Of a stretch of DNA of 64,000 bases, positions 26,317 through 34,854 are shown in pieces. Each line of letters opens with the position of its first letter. The first letter of the stretch is position 1. The stretch comes from Paenibacillus sp. J23TS9 (GTDB lineage Bacteria; Bacillota; Bacilli; Paenibacillales; Paenibacillaceae), in NCBI RefSeq assembly GCF_018403225.1, contig NZ_BOSG01000001.1:3224001-3288000 (forward strand). The letters are read 5' to 3'. Under the pieces are notes generated by a model. The model saw only the letters and a list, made by a program, of their open reading frames with translations, made no database searches and was not told the DNA's origin. Made by a program: the position numbers and the translations under genes.

Positions 26317-26571
26317 TTATGCATGTTTTTGAAGCTGCGCCATATCGACTTGGCATTGACCACAGATATAACGTTCTTTAAATTCGCTCACATCATCCAT
26401 GGAGCCGCAGAATACACATTTGGGACGATAACGTTCCAGGATGATATGATCTCCCTGCACTAAAATCTCGACAGGGTCCCCCTCATTCATCTGATACCGT
26501 TTTCGCAACGATTTGGGTAAGACAATTCTTCCCAGCTGATCGACTTTGCGAACTACACCAGCAGGTTTCAT
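26317..26571 (-). CDS. abrB: AbrB-family regulator with C4 zinc-ribbon-like tail
   Basis: 84 residues. The N-terminal swapped-hairpin DNA-binding domain is clear (GVVRKVDQLGRIVLPKSLRK, then GDPVEILVQGDHIILERY). Instead of the AbrB C-terminal multimerisation domain of B. subtilis it has two CxxC pairs, C52/C55 (CVFC) and C70/C73 (CGQC), probably binding one zinc. AbrB proteins are transition-state regulators that repress stationary-phase genes. ATG at 26571 after GGAGAGGTG. Homologues with this tail are common in Clostridia and Paenibacillaceae, as I recall; whether it is the main AbrB is not decidable here. Confidence 0.87.
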   Translation of the reverse strand: MKPAGVVRKVDQLGRIVLPKSLRKRYQMNEGDPVEILVQGDHIILERYRPKCVFCGSMDDVSEFKERYICGQCQVDMAQLQKHA

Positions 26572-26744
26572 AGACCAACTACACCTCTCCTATTAACTAG
26601 TCAACTTCTTTTATGATTAGAAAGTACTCCCTGGCATGTTAAAACGTCTTTCCAACCAAAAAAAATGGGTCTTTCTTAATAGTTCTATATGAGGATGTCG
26701 AATCCTGCTAACATTTCGAATTTTTATTTCTTTCTTTTAGAAAC

Positions 26745-27209
26745 TTACTTCATGCCAGGAAAATCCAGCTGGCGCAGTGCCTCAAAAGCGATAATGGCTG
26801 CGGAGTTGGACAGGTTCAGAGAGCGGACCTTATCGGTCATTGGCATACGGATACAAGTCTCGGGATTCGCAGCCAGCAGCTCAGGAGGCAGTCCTTTCGT
26901 TTCTTTTCCGAACACAAGGAAATCCCCGTCTTGGAACTTTATATCATTGTATCTTTTGTCGGCTTTTGTCGTTGCGTAAAAGAAGCGGCCTTCCGGATAT
27001 TTCTCTTGGACCTCCGCAAACGAATCATGATATTCAAGATTAACCGCGTACCAGTAATCAAGTCCTGCTCTCTTCAGCTTCGAATCATCTGTACTGAAGC
27101 CCAGCGGCCGGACCAAATGCAAATGGATCCCTGTGGCTGCGCAGGTTCTTGAGATATTGCCGGTGTTTGCCGGAATTTCAGGTTCTACAAGCACAATATG
27201 CAGTGCCAT
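26745..27209 (-). CDS. trmL: tRNA (cytidine/uridine-34-2'-O)-methyltransferase TrmL
   Basis: 154-residue SPOUT methyltransferase. Recognised from HIVLVEPEIPANTGNISRTCAA at the N-terminus, LVFGKETKGLPPELL and the knot region IRMPMTDKVRSLNLSNSAAI. It methylates the wobble ribose of leucine tRNAs using S-adenosylmethionine and acts as a dimer. ATG at 27209 follows GGAGTG; the in-frame start three codons upstream lies within the spacer. Confidence 0.93.
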   Translation of the reverse strand: MALHIVLVEPEIPANTGNISRTCAATGIHLHLVRPLGFSTDDSKLKRAGLDYWYAVNLEYHDSFAEVQEKYPEGRFFYATTKADKRYNDIKFQDGDFLVFGKETKGLPPELLAANPETCIRMPMTDKVRSLNLSNSAAIIAFEALRQLDFPGMK

Positions 27210-27267
27210 ATCATTCACTCCATCCTTAAGTTGTAATTCAAATCATTTTTTTCTTCTTTTATCGTAA

Positions 27268-27302
27268 CGAAAAAGCCTTCCACCCATTAGGCGAAAGGCT
27301 TT
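27268..27302 (-). terminator. Terminator of serC
   Basis: Minus strand AAAGCCTT ... AAGGCTTT stem with further inner pairs, then TTTCG, 34 bases past the serC stop. Confidence 0.78.
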
Positions 27303-27335
27303 GCGTTCAACAGGCTGATTTTTCGTCAGCTTGCA

Positions 27336-28424
27336 TTATCCATGACTTTTTTGGAAATCGGCCATGAAATCCACCAGAGCTTTGCAGCTGTCATAAGGTA
27401 CCGCATTGTAAATGGAAGCGCGTAACCCGCCCACACTGCGATGACCCTTCAGACCTACGAATCCTGCCTGCTCCGTTTCCTTGATGAACTGCTTCTCGAG
27501 TTCTTCAGATGCCAGCTTAAATGTAACGTTCATTATAGAACGGCTGCCGGCATCGACAGGACCGCGATAGAAGCCTTCGCTGCTATCGATTATATCATAA
27601 ATTAGGCCAGCTTTCTTGCGATTAGCCTGCTCAACGCCCGCAAGTCCGCCCTGCTCTTCAATCCATTTCAATACCTCGTTCACCATATATACAGAGAAGG
27701 AAGGAGGGGTGTTATACAGAGAGTCATTCTTTAAATGCGTACTGTAACGCAGCATTGTTGGAATATGCTTCGGAGAATCGGCCAGCATTTCTTCACGGGC
27801 AATGACAACCGTTACCCCGGAAGGACCAAGATTCTTCTGAGCCCCTGCATAGATGAAATCGAACTGATTCACATCCAGTTGACGGCAGAGAATATCACTC
27901 GACATATCAGCAATCAGCGGAACGTTGCCCGTTTGGGGATACTGCTGGTACTGAGTACCCTCGATGGTCTCGTTGGAAGTCACATGCAGGTACGCAGCGT
28001 TCTCTGGAATTTCAATGCTGCTGAGATCAGGGATGGACATAAACTTATCTGCTTCCGATGTAGCAGCAATATGCGTTTCACCGATCAGCTTTGCTTCTTT
28101 GACCGCTTTATCAGCCCAACTGCCGGACAGAACATAACTTGCCGTTTTGCCTGCAGACAGAAAATTCATCGGGATCATGGCAAACTGCGTGCTCGCTCCA
28201 CCCTGTAAAAACAACACTTTGTACCCATCAGGATTGCCCAGAAGAGATAAAAGGCGGCTTTCTGCTTCATGATGAACTTCCTCATAGACTTTGCCCCGAT
28301 GCGACATTTCCATAATGGACATGCCTGTTTCCCGAAAATCAACAAATTCTGCCTGTGCGCGTGTCAGAACTTCAAGCGGCAGTGCCGCTGGCCCCGCATT
28401 GAAATTATAAGCTCTCTTGCTCAC
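27336..28424 (-). CDS. serC: Phosphoserine aminotransferase
   Basis: 362 residues, full length for SerC. Starts with RAYNFNAGPAALPLEVL; the pyridoxal-phosphate lysine is in FIYAGAQKNLGPSGVTVV; the C-terminal KGHRSVGGLRASIYNA is typical. It makes 3-phosphoserine from 3-phosphohydroxypyruvate and glutamate, in serine (and vitamin B6) synthesis. GTG start at 28424 is preferred because GGGGAG lies five bases upstream; a 40-codon in-frame extension passes through the promoter. Monocistronic. Confidence 0.95.
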   Translation of the reverse strand: MSKRAYNFNAGPAALPLEVLTRAQAEFVDFRETGMSIMEMSHRGKVYEEVHHEAESRLLSLLGNPDGYKVLFLQGGASTQFAMIPMNFLSAGKTASYVLSGSWADKAVKEAKLIGETHIAATSEADKFMSIPDLSSIEIPENAAYLHVTSNETIEGTQYQQYPQTGNVPLIADMSSDILCRQLDVNQFDFIYAGAQKNLGPSGVTVVIAREEMLADSPKHIPTMLRYSTHLKNDSLYNTPPSFSVYMVNEVLKWIEEQGGLAGVEQANRKKAGLIYDIIDSSEGFYRGPVDAGSRSIMNVTFKLASEELEKQFIKETEQAGFVGLKGHRSVGGLRASIYNAVPYDSCKALVDFMADFQKSHG

Positions 28425-28463
28425 GATAACTCCCCATCCTCTCTCTGTAACTGATTTTATAAA

Positions 28464-28492
28464 ATGATAGCAGGTATCCCAGGGAGCATCAA
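28464..28492 (-). promoter_or_regulatory. Sigma-A promoter of serC
   Basis: Minus strand TTGATG, 17 bases, TATCAT, giving a leader of about 30 bases before the GTG. Confidence 0.7.
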
Positions 28493-28503
28493 GTGCCAAA
28501 ATG

Positions 28504-28515
28504 CACAAGCGCTTG
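28504..28515. promoter_or_regulatory. 12-base palindrome ACAAGCGCTTGT upstream of serC promoter
   Basis: Perfect palindrome ending 11 bases upstream of the -35, at about -50. Its position suits an activator or repressor site; I do not know the protein. Confidence 0.35.
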
Positions 28516-28715
28516 TCCCGGAAATGAATTCCCTTTCCATCCACTTTAGCATATTTCTTTTACTCAAATAAAGCTTTACAGAAATAAAATATATGATTTA
28601 TCCGGACCAAAGGAAAGCTAAATATTCACATTCCAAATGAGATGACATCAACCCGCTGATACACGAAAAAATACCCATCCGCCAGGGCGGACAGGCAATA
28701 GTCATCATATTGACA

Positions 28716-30344
28716 TTAATAGGGATCCGCTTCATGGCCCATGCGCTCTGCGTCATGCACCGCTTCCTCCCGCTGATCACCGGAAGACTCTTTCCGTGCT
28801 TTTTCCAGCCCCTCCGCAACACGGCGTCCGTACTCTTCATCCGCTTGCGTGAAATTTCGAATCATCTGTTCCTGAATGGACGGATCGCATTGTTTGAGGG
28901 CATCCACGAGATTGTTAATGAGATCCTCCCTTTCCCAGTCTTCAAACGAGCGGTACGTATGTCCTGCCTGTTTAAAATCATTGGTACGCTCGATTCTCTG
29001 ACGCTGGAGCTTGGCATGATATTCCGGCTCGTGAGGTGCCGCGTTCTGCTCAGCTTCGACCAGACCATCCGTCATCGATGGCTCATAATCCACATGCGGG
29101 CTTTGCTCGGGTGCCATATCTACAAAATACTGCATCTGACCTCCACGCTGATTGGTCGCCACACGCTTCTTAGGCGCGTTTATCGGCAGTTGGAGATAGT
29201 TGGTCCCTACCCGGTAGCGTTGGGTGTCTGAGTAGGAGAATGTGCGTCCCTGGAGCAGCTTGTCGTCCGAGAAGTCGAGTCCGTCGACAAGCACTCCGGT
29301 ACCGAAGGCCGACTGCTCCACCTCGTTATAGTAGTTTTCCGGGTTACGATCAAGCACCATTTTGCCCACTTTCAGAAAAGGGAACTGATCTTCCGGCCAT
29401 AGCTTGGTTGGATCCAGCGGATCAAAATCAAGCTCGGGATGATCATCATCGCTCATGATTTGCACGCACAGCTCCCACTCCGGATAATCCCCGCGTTTGA
29501 TCGCTTCATAAAGATCCTGAGTCGCATGGCTGTCATTCATCCCTTGAATTGCTTTGGCTTCCTTCTGCGTCAAATTTTTGATGCCCTGTCGAATCGGCTC
29601 CCAATGATACTTCACGAGTACCGCTTCGCCTTCCGCGTTCACCCACTTATACGTATTCACACCCGAACCCTGCATCTGCCGGTAATTGGCCGGGATTCCC
29701 CATGGTGAGAAAATAAACGTAATCATATGGGTCGCTTCTGGTGATTTGGATACAAAATCGAACATCCCGACAGGTCCCGGCACGTTGGAAACCGGATCCG
29801 GCTTAAATGCATGTACCATATCAGGGAATTTCAACGGATCGCGGATAAAAAAGATTTTGAGATTGTTGCCGACGAGATCCCAGTTTCCTTCCTCAGTGTA
29901 AAACTTCACGGCGAAGCCGCGCGGATCACGAAGCGTCTCAGGAGACCCCATTCCGTGTATCACAGTAGAAAACCGCACAAACACGGGGGTACGCTTGCCT
30001 TTGATCTGAAATAGCTTGGCGCGGGTATATCGGGATACCGACTCTTCCCCTACTGTTCCATAGCTTTCAAAATAACCGTGCGCTCCTGCTCCCCGAGCAT
30101 GAACGACTCGCTCTGGTGTACGCTCACGATCGAAGTGGGTGATCTTCTCCAGGAAGTGATAGTTCTCCAGCGTGATCGGTCCACGGCTGCCCACCGTCCG
30201 CACATTCTGATTATCCGATATCGGGTGCCCCTGGCGGTCAGTAAGGGTTTTATCCCTTTCCACTTCCCCCGCTGTGCTGCTGACATTTGCCCCCGCCTGA
30301 TTCACCGCGCTGTGGTCATGTTTATTGTCATTATGCTCTATCAC
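28716..30344 (-). CDS. Monofunctional haem catalase
   Basis: 542-residue catalase without the extra C-terminal domain of large-subunit catalases. Essential His is H82 in [12 protein letters not shown], the distal Asn lies in [11 protein letters not shown], and the proximal Tyr is in [13 protein letters not shown]. It decomposes hydrogen peroxide in the cytoplasm; long hydrophilic N- and C-terminal tails are present. GTG at 30344 follows AGGAGATG by six bases. No PerR-type box was found in the region upstream. Only a weak GC hairpin (about 28663-28692) follows the stop. Gene name (katA, katE or katX) cannot be fixed from sequence alone. Confidence 0.95.
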   Translation of the reverse strand: MIEHNDNKHDHSAVNQAGANVSSTAGEVERDKTLTDRQGHPISDNQNVRTVGSRGPITLENYHFLEKITHFDRERTPERVVHARGAGAHGYFESYGTVGEESVSRYTRAKLFQIKGKRTPVFVRFSTVIHGMGSPETLRDPRGFAVKFYTEEGNWDLVGNNLKIFFIRDPLKFPDMVHAFKPDPVSNVPGPVGMFDFVSKSPEATHMITFIFSPWGIPANYRQMQGSGVNTYKWVNAEGEAVLVKYHWEPIRQGIKNLTQKEAKAIQGMNDSHATQDLYEAIKRGDYPEWELCVQIMSDDDHPELDFDPLDPTKLWPEDQFPFLKVGKMVLDRNPENYYNEVEQSAFGTGVLVDGLDFSDDKLLQGRTFSYSDTQRYRVGTNYLQLPINAPKKRVATNQRGGQMQYFVDMAPEQSPHVDYEPSMTDGLVEAEQNAAPHEPEYHAKLQRQRIERTNDFKQAGHTYRSFEDWEREDLINNLVDALKQCDPSIQEQMIRNFTQADEEYGRRVAEGLEKARKESSGDQREEAVHDAERMGHEADPY

Positions 30345-30659
30345 TGTTCACATCTCCTAATTATGTATTATTCATTTGGTTAATGTGTCCATTGAGGTAG
30401 AGAGGTATACGGGATAATAGGAATGATATCAGTGAGCCTATCGGAATAATTCGTTAATAACACGGCGTTTAGGCGGACACTCCGAGAATGGACGTTGCTT
30501 GGGTGCAATTCCTTACATTAGGCTATCGAAGAAACGATAAAATGTTCAAATACTCTTGAACATAACCTGTATTCTTTAATGGCGTACCCTAAATAAGATG
30601 GAGATACATACAAAATCTCCTGCTATAAGAGCAAAGTAGAAATCAACGCAAAACTAGCG
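30345..30659. other. Intergenic region with palindrome TGTTCAA-N6-TTGAACA
   Basis: No gene seen. It holds an operator-like 20-base inverted repeat at 30543-30562 and a small GGAGAT/ATCTCC repeat near 30600-30620. No clear catalase promoter was identified. Confidence 0.4.
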
Positions 30660-30780
30660 GAGAGGACGAAGCAATTCCGAAAAAGCGGCAGCGGTCGCCT
30701 TTGTCCCCGAGTTTCTTCCACTAAGGAATACTCCGGAAACTCGGGGACAACAGCGATTGGAGGAATGCTTCGTAATCGCA
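30660..30780. repeat. Large imperfect inverted repeat between catalase and glnA
   Basis: The core is a perfect 15-base inverted repeat (TTGTCCCCGAGTTTC at 30701-30715 and its complement at 30736-30750). Outward the two arms still resemble each other, with ACGAAGC...ATTCC on the left (from 30666) and its complement ending GCTTCGT on the right (30768-30774). The whole can fold into one hairpin of about 110 bases. It codes for nothing evident and has no T-run. It looks like a dispersed intergenic element or MITE-like remnant; I see no second copy in the window. Confidence 0.6.
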
Positions 30781-30804
30781 GCGTCCATCAAAGCTCACCA
30801 TACA

Positions 30805-30839
30805 CAAAAAGACTGCCCCATATTTCGGGACAGTCTTTT
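30805..30839 (-). terminator. Terminator of glnA
   Basis: Minus strand AAAAGACTGTCCC, six-base loop, GGGGCAGTCTTTTT, 15 bases past the glnA stop. Confidence 0.9.
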
Positions 30840-30853
30840 CTTATGACTCAGGA

Positions 30854-32278
30854 TTAGCAGTCGAAGTACAAACCATATTCATGCGGATGAATGCGGATCG
30901 CAACGGCTTTCGCTTCGCCACGTTTCAGTTCGATGAAGTTATCGATAAATTCTTTTGTGAATACGTCGCCTTCGAGCAGGAACTCGTAGTCAGCTTTCAG
31001 TGCGTCAAGTGCTTCGTCCAGCGTACCAGGCACGCTGCGGATTTGCGATTTTTGGTCATCGCTGAGTTCATAGATGTTTTTGTCCATTGGACCATATCCA
31101 AGCTCAACCGGATTGATTTTGCGCTTGATGCCGTCAAGACCGGCCATCAGCATTGCGGAGAATGCCAGGTAAGGATTCGCTGTGGAGTCCGGTGTACGGA
31201 ACTCGATGCGGCAGCCTTTTGGCGTTACAGCAGCTACCGGAATACGGATTGCCGCAGAACGGTTGCCTTTGGAGAATACCAGGTTCACTGGCGCTTCATA
31301 ACCTGGAACCAGACGTTTGAACGAGTTCGTCGACGGGTTAGTCAGTGCCAGAAGTGCCGGAGCATGGTACAGGATACCGCCGATGTAATGAATGGCCATC
31401 TCGCTCAGGTTGGCATAAGCGCCTTTTTCATAGAACAGAGGCGTATCGCCGTCAAAGATGGATTGGTGAACGTGCATACCGCTTCCGTTGTCTCCAAAAA
31501 GAGGCTTCGGCATGAAGGTTGCCACTTTACCGTATTGGCGAGCTGTGTTATGCACGATATATTTGTAGACAAGCAGGTTATCTGCTGTTTTCTTCAAGGT
31601 ATCGAAACGGAAGTTGATTTCTGCCTGGCCTGCGGTTGCCACTTCATGATGATGGCGTTCCACACGCAGTCCAGCTTCTTCAAGCAAACGGCACATTTCG
31701 CTGCGGATGTCTTGCTGGGTGTCGACCGGAGCCACCGGAACATATCCGCCTTTAACGCCCACTTTAAAGCCGAGGTTGCCGCCTTCTTCCTTGCGGTTCG
31801 TGTTCCATGCGGCTTCTTCGGAATCCACATAGAAGGAAGAACTGTTCATGGTGCTTTCGTAACGTACATCATCGAAAATAAAGAATTCGGACTCTGGTGC
31901 GAAGAATGCCGTTGTTCCCACGCCGCTAGCCTGCAGGAATTCCTCAGCTTTCGCTGCAATGCTGCGCGGATCGCGCTCATAACGCTCGCCGTCCGGTGTA
32001 TAAATGTTGCACATAATGTTTAATGTCGGATGTGCAGTGAAAGGATCGACGTATGCCGCATCAGGATCAGGCATCATAACCATGTCGGATTCTTCGATGC
32101 CTCGGAAACCGGGGATGGAAGAACCATCAAACGCTACTCCGTTCACAAACGTTTCTTCATCCACTTCTTTAGCAGGCAAAGAAATGTGATGGGCGCGCCC
32201 AGACAAATCTACAAAGCGAAAATCTACCCACTCAATTGCATTATCCTTGATTGTTTTCAACACGTTTTCAACCGACAT
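30854..32278 (-). CDS. glnA: Glutamine synthetase, GSI-beta-like
   Basis: 474 residues. Visible motifs: FDGSSIPGFRGIEESDMVMMPD, the ATP/metal motif KPLFGDNGSGMHVH, NRSAAIRIP, and the C-terminal IHPHEYGLYF. The length and the insertions (DRDPRSIAAKAEEFL-like region, KGGYVPVAPVDTQQDIRSEM) match E. coli-type GSI-beta rather than the 444-residue GSI-alpha of B. subtilis. The Tyr that is adenylylated in GSI-beta is conserved in MDKNIYEL. It forms glutamine from glutamate and ammonia. ATG at 32278 follows GGGAGGAAGAG. No glnR is adjacent, but a GlnR/TnrA-type box lies upstream. Confidence 0.95.
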   Translation of the reverse strand: MSVENVLKTIKDNAIEWVDFRFVDLSGRAHHISLPAKEVDEETFVNGVAFDGSSIPGFRGIEESDMVMMPDPDAAYVDPFTAHPTLNIMCNIYTPDGERYERDPRSIAAKAEEFLQASGVGTTAFFAPESEFFIFDDVRYESTMNSSSFYVDSEEAAWNTNRKEEGGNLGFKVGVKGGYVPVAPVDTQQDIRSEMCRLLEEAGLRVERHHHEVATAGQAEINFRFDTLKKTADNLLVYKYIVHNTARQYGKVATFMPKPLFGDNGSGMHVHQSIFDGDTPLFYEKGAYANLSEMAIHYIGGILYHAPALLALTNPSTNSFKRLVPGYEAPVNLVFSKGNRSAAIRIPVAAVTPKGCRIEFRTPDSTANPYLAFSAMLMAGLDGIKRKINPVELGYGPMDKNIYELSDDQKSQIRSVPGTLDEALDALKADYEFLLEGDVFTKEFIDNFIELKRGEAKAVAIRIHPHEYGLYFDC

Positions 32279-32354
32279 GATCTCTTCCTCCCAATATCCG
32301 AACATTAACCCACATATTCAACGTGAACGTTCAGCATCTAATATTTATGTCGTC

Positions 32355-32384
32355 ATTATAAAACGGAAAACCTGACATCGTCAA
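32355..32384 (-). promoter_or_regulatory. Sigma-A promoter of glnA
   Basis: Minus strand TTGACG, 18 bases, TATAAT. Leader of about 70 bases. The -35 lies within a 9-base inverted repeat (ACCTGACAT / ATGTCAGGT). Confidence 0.75.
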
Positions 32385-32429
32385 TATCCATGTCAGGTAT
32401 TTTTTTAATTTGTGTTAGGTATCCTCACA
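32379..32429. promoter_or_regulatory. GlnR/TnrA-type operators upstream of glnA
   Basis: 32413-32429 is TGTTA-N7-TCACA, an exact match to the GlnR/TnrA consensus TGTNA-N7-TNACA. A second 17-base site at 32379-32395 reads TGACA-N7-TGACG on the minus strand, two mismatches from the consensus, and covers the -35. Centres are 34 bases apart. Two operators, one on the -35, is the layout known for B. subtilis glnRA repression under nitrogen excess. Confidence 0.7.
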
Positions 32430-32449
32430 CATCGGGTGTTTGCCTATGA

Positions 32450-32498
32450 AAACAAAAAACAAATAGCCCGCCAACGGTTGTGGAACCGTGAGGCAGGC
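32450..32498 (-). terminator. Terminator of the DAHP synthase gene
   Basis: Minus strand GCCTGCC...ACGGTT / AACCGT...GGCGGGC stem, then TATTTGTTTTTTG. Confidence 0.75.
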
Positions 32499-32528
32499 CA
32501 ATATATGGTTTGGTTATGAATAAACGGC

Positions 32529-33581
32529 TTAGACTACAAATGCCTCTGCAGGCGCCTTTTCCGTATTGAACGTACGACCGACAATCGGAGCAAGCTTCTC
32601 CAGATCCTTCAGCAGAGCGGCAAATTGGTCTGGGAACAGCGATTGTACGCCGTCTCCCGTCATCGAGTTGTCAGGATCGGTATGCATTTCGATAATAAGA
32701 CCATTGGCTCCGGCAGCGACAGATGCCTTGGACATCGGCTCCACCAGCTCGCGGCGTCCGGTACCGTGACTCGGATCGGAGATGACAGGCAAATGGCTCA
32801 ACTGCTGCAGCACAGGAATAGCCGACAGATCGAGCGTATTGCGGGTGTAGCTCTCAAAGGTACGGATACCACGCTCACAGAGCATCACATTCGGGTTGCC
32901 TCCGGCTAAAATGTACTCCGCTGCATTGAGCAGCTCATCATATGTCGCGCTGAAGCCCCGCTTGAGTAGAACGGGTTTGCCGCAGGTACCCAGCTTGCGG
33001 AGCAAATCGAAGTTTTGCATATTACGTGTGCCCACCTGCAAAATATCCGCGTACTCTGCACAAATATCAACATATTCCGGTGTCATGACTTCGGTGATCG
33101 TCAGAAGTCCATGCTTTTGACCAGCCTCCGCCATCATAATCAGGCCTTCTACGCCAACGCCTTGGAAGCTGTATGGTCCTGTACGCGGTTTAAATGCACC
33201 GCCGCGAAGCACCTGTCCGCCTGCCGCTTTTACCAGCGCTGCGATCTCATCAATTTGGGCTGGTGATTCCACTGCACATGGACCGCCCATAACAACGAGC
33301 TCTTCACCGCCGATTTTTACACCTTTAATATCGATAACCGTATCTTCCGGATGGAAGTCCCGGCTTGCCAGTTTGTATGATTTTGTAATCTTCACTACAT
33401 TTTCAACGCCTTTCATCTGCCGCAGATGCTCTGCAATGGTTGGATCCACCGCGCCGACGAGTCCGATAACCGTGCGATCTGCACCTCTGGAGATGGAAGC
33501 TTGCAAACCGTTTTTCTCAATGACGCGAACGATATCCTGAATTTGTTCCTCCGGTGTCGTGTTGGATGTAATAACGATCAT
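32529..33581 (-). CDS. aroF: 3-Deoxy-7-phosphoheptulonate synthase (type I-beta)
   Basis: 350 residues. A ferredoxin-like/ACT-like regulatory domain of about 70 residues precedes the TIM barrel, as in Thermotoga-type enzymes. Barrel motifs: [60 protein letters not shown] and [14 protein letters not shown]. It condenses phosphoenolpyruvate and erythrose-4-phosphate, the first step to aromatic amino acids. ATG at 33581 is preferred; ATG 33590 lies inside the AAAGGA site. No other aro gene adjoins. The 274-base gap upstream shows no clear leader element. Confidence 0.94.
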   Translation of the reverse strand: MIVITSNTTPEEQIQDIVRVIEKNGLQASISRGADRTVIGLVGAVDPTIAEHLRQMKGVENVVKITKSYKLASRDFHPEDTVIDIKGVKIGGEELVVMGGPCAVESPAQIDEIAALVKAAGGQVLRGGAFKPRTGPYSFQGVGVEGLIMMAEAGQKHGLLTITEVMTPEYVDICAEYADILQVGTRNMQNFDLLRKLGTCGKPVLLKRGFSATYDELLNAAEYILAGGNPNVMLCERGIRTFESYTRNTLDLSAIPVLQQLSHLPVISDPSHGTGRRELVEPMSKASVAAGANGLIIEMHTDPDNSMTGDGVQSLFPDQFAALLKDLEKLAPIVGRTFNTEKAPAEAFVV

Positions 33582-33811
33582 GATTACCATTCCTTTCTGT
33601 ATCCAAGCGCAGAGTCTGCTGCGCAGCTTTATATTTTCATTTTTAATGAAAGCTTGCGGAAAGAATATAATATTTGTCTCTTACCCATTTACTTAAACGC
33701 GTTTTAGCTTTTATGCTTTTAATCACTAAAGTAACTATATATCATTTGTCTGCATACGTCAAGACTACGTCCCTTTTTTCTTAGGGTAGGCTCGATTAAT
33801 TGTTTACTCCG

Positions 33812-33848
33812 ATAAAAAAACAGGCCTTCCGTCATCGGAAAGCCTGTT
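33812..33848 (-). terminator. Terminator of ispH
   Basis: Minus strand AACAGGCTTTCCG, ATGA, CGGAAGGCCTGTT followed by a T-run. Confidence 0.92.
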
Positions 33849-33855
33849 CTACGGT

Positions 33856-34800
33856 TTATCTTTTTGTTTTTACCGGAGGCAGCAGCTTATTCATGTTCAC
33901 AGTCCGCTGGAGATCCCAGGTTTCCGGATTATTCGGATCATACTGCTCCAAATAGTTAATGACCTCTTTGGTAATCGGTGTAGGGGTGGATGCCCCTGAA
34001 GTAACGGCAACCTTCGATATGCCCTCCAGCCATTCGCGTTTGAGCTCGGTAATATCGGCAATCCGGTATGCTGTGACATGGGCAATCTCCTCGGATACCT
34101 GGGCGAGACGGTTAGAGTTATTGCTTCTAGGGTCTCCGACCACGATGACCAGATCAGCCTGCCCAGCCTGCTCCGCTACTGCCTCTTGGCGAACCTGCGT
34201 TGCAAGACAGATTTCATTATGCACCTCAGCCGAAGGAAACAGCTCCAAGAGTCGCTTCACGATATGCTTGATATCCCACTGGCTCATCGTTGTCTGATTC
34301 GTAATGATGATTCGGGAAGAAGATATCTTGAGTTCTGCGATTTCCTCTTCCTTCTCGATAAGATGCACATGATCCGGCGCAATGCCAATGGCGCCTTCCG
34401 GCTCCGGATGGCCTTTCTTTCCGATATAAATGACTTCATACCCATCTGCCACTTTATCCCGGATCAGATCATGCGTCTTCGTCACATCAGGACAGGTTGC
34501 ATCAACTGTAGTGAGCCCCTTATCCCGGGCAATCTTACGTACTTCAGGCGAAACCCCGTGAGCCGTGAAAATAACGGTTCCCTTCTCCACTTGATCCAGT
34601 ATATCCAGACGGTTCGCACCATCCAGAGTAATAATGCCCTCATCCTCAAAGGAGTTGGTGACATGGCTGTTATGAACAATCATGCCCAGTATATATATAG
34701 GCCGCGGGAGATCCAGATTCTGTGCAGCCTGGCGCGCAAGCACCATGGCATCCACAACACCGTAACAGTATCCGCGCGGTGATATTTTAATGACTTCCAT
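33856..34800 (-). CDS. ispH: 4-Hydroxy-3-methylbut-2-enyl diphosphate reductase
   Basis: 314 residues, full-length IspH. The three iron-sulfur cluster cysteines are C12 (GYCYGV), C103 (DATCPDV) and C198 (NEICLAT); AHGVSPEV and GHPEPEG and the SNNSNRL substrate motif are present. It makes isopentenyl and dimethylallyl diphosphate, the last step of the MEP pathway. It follows the two-component genes by about 54 bases on the same strand and may share their transcript, although a separate promoter is possible. Confidence 0.95.
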   Translation of the reverse strand: MEVIKISPRGYCYGVVDAMVLARQAAQNLDLPRPIYILGMIVHNSHVTNSFEDEGIITLDGANRLDILDQVEKGTVIFTAHGVSPEVRKIARDKGLTTVDATCPDVTKTHDLIRDKVADGYEVIYIGKKGHPEPEGAIGIAPDHVHLIEKEEEIAELKISSSRIIITNQTTMSQWDIKHIVKRLLELFPSAEVHNEICLATQVRQEAVAEQAGQADLVIVVGDPRSNNSNRLAQVSEEIAHVTAYRIADITELKREWLEGISKVAVTSGASTPTPITKEVINYLEQYDPNNPETWDLQRTVNMNKLLPPVKTKR

Positions 34801-34854
34801 ACGTTGACTCCACCTGCTTTCCTCATGCTTAAGCTATCAATTATTCATTATAAC

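Noticed and set aside
28663..28692. GC-rich inverted repeat after the catalase gene as a terminator
   Set aside because: Stem is only four or five pairs and seven bases separate it from the T-run; too weak to list as a terminator.
30881..32023. 380-codon plus-strand frame opposite glnA
   Set aside because: Shadow of the glnA codons; no ribosome site and no recognisable protein features.
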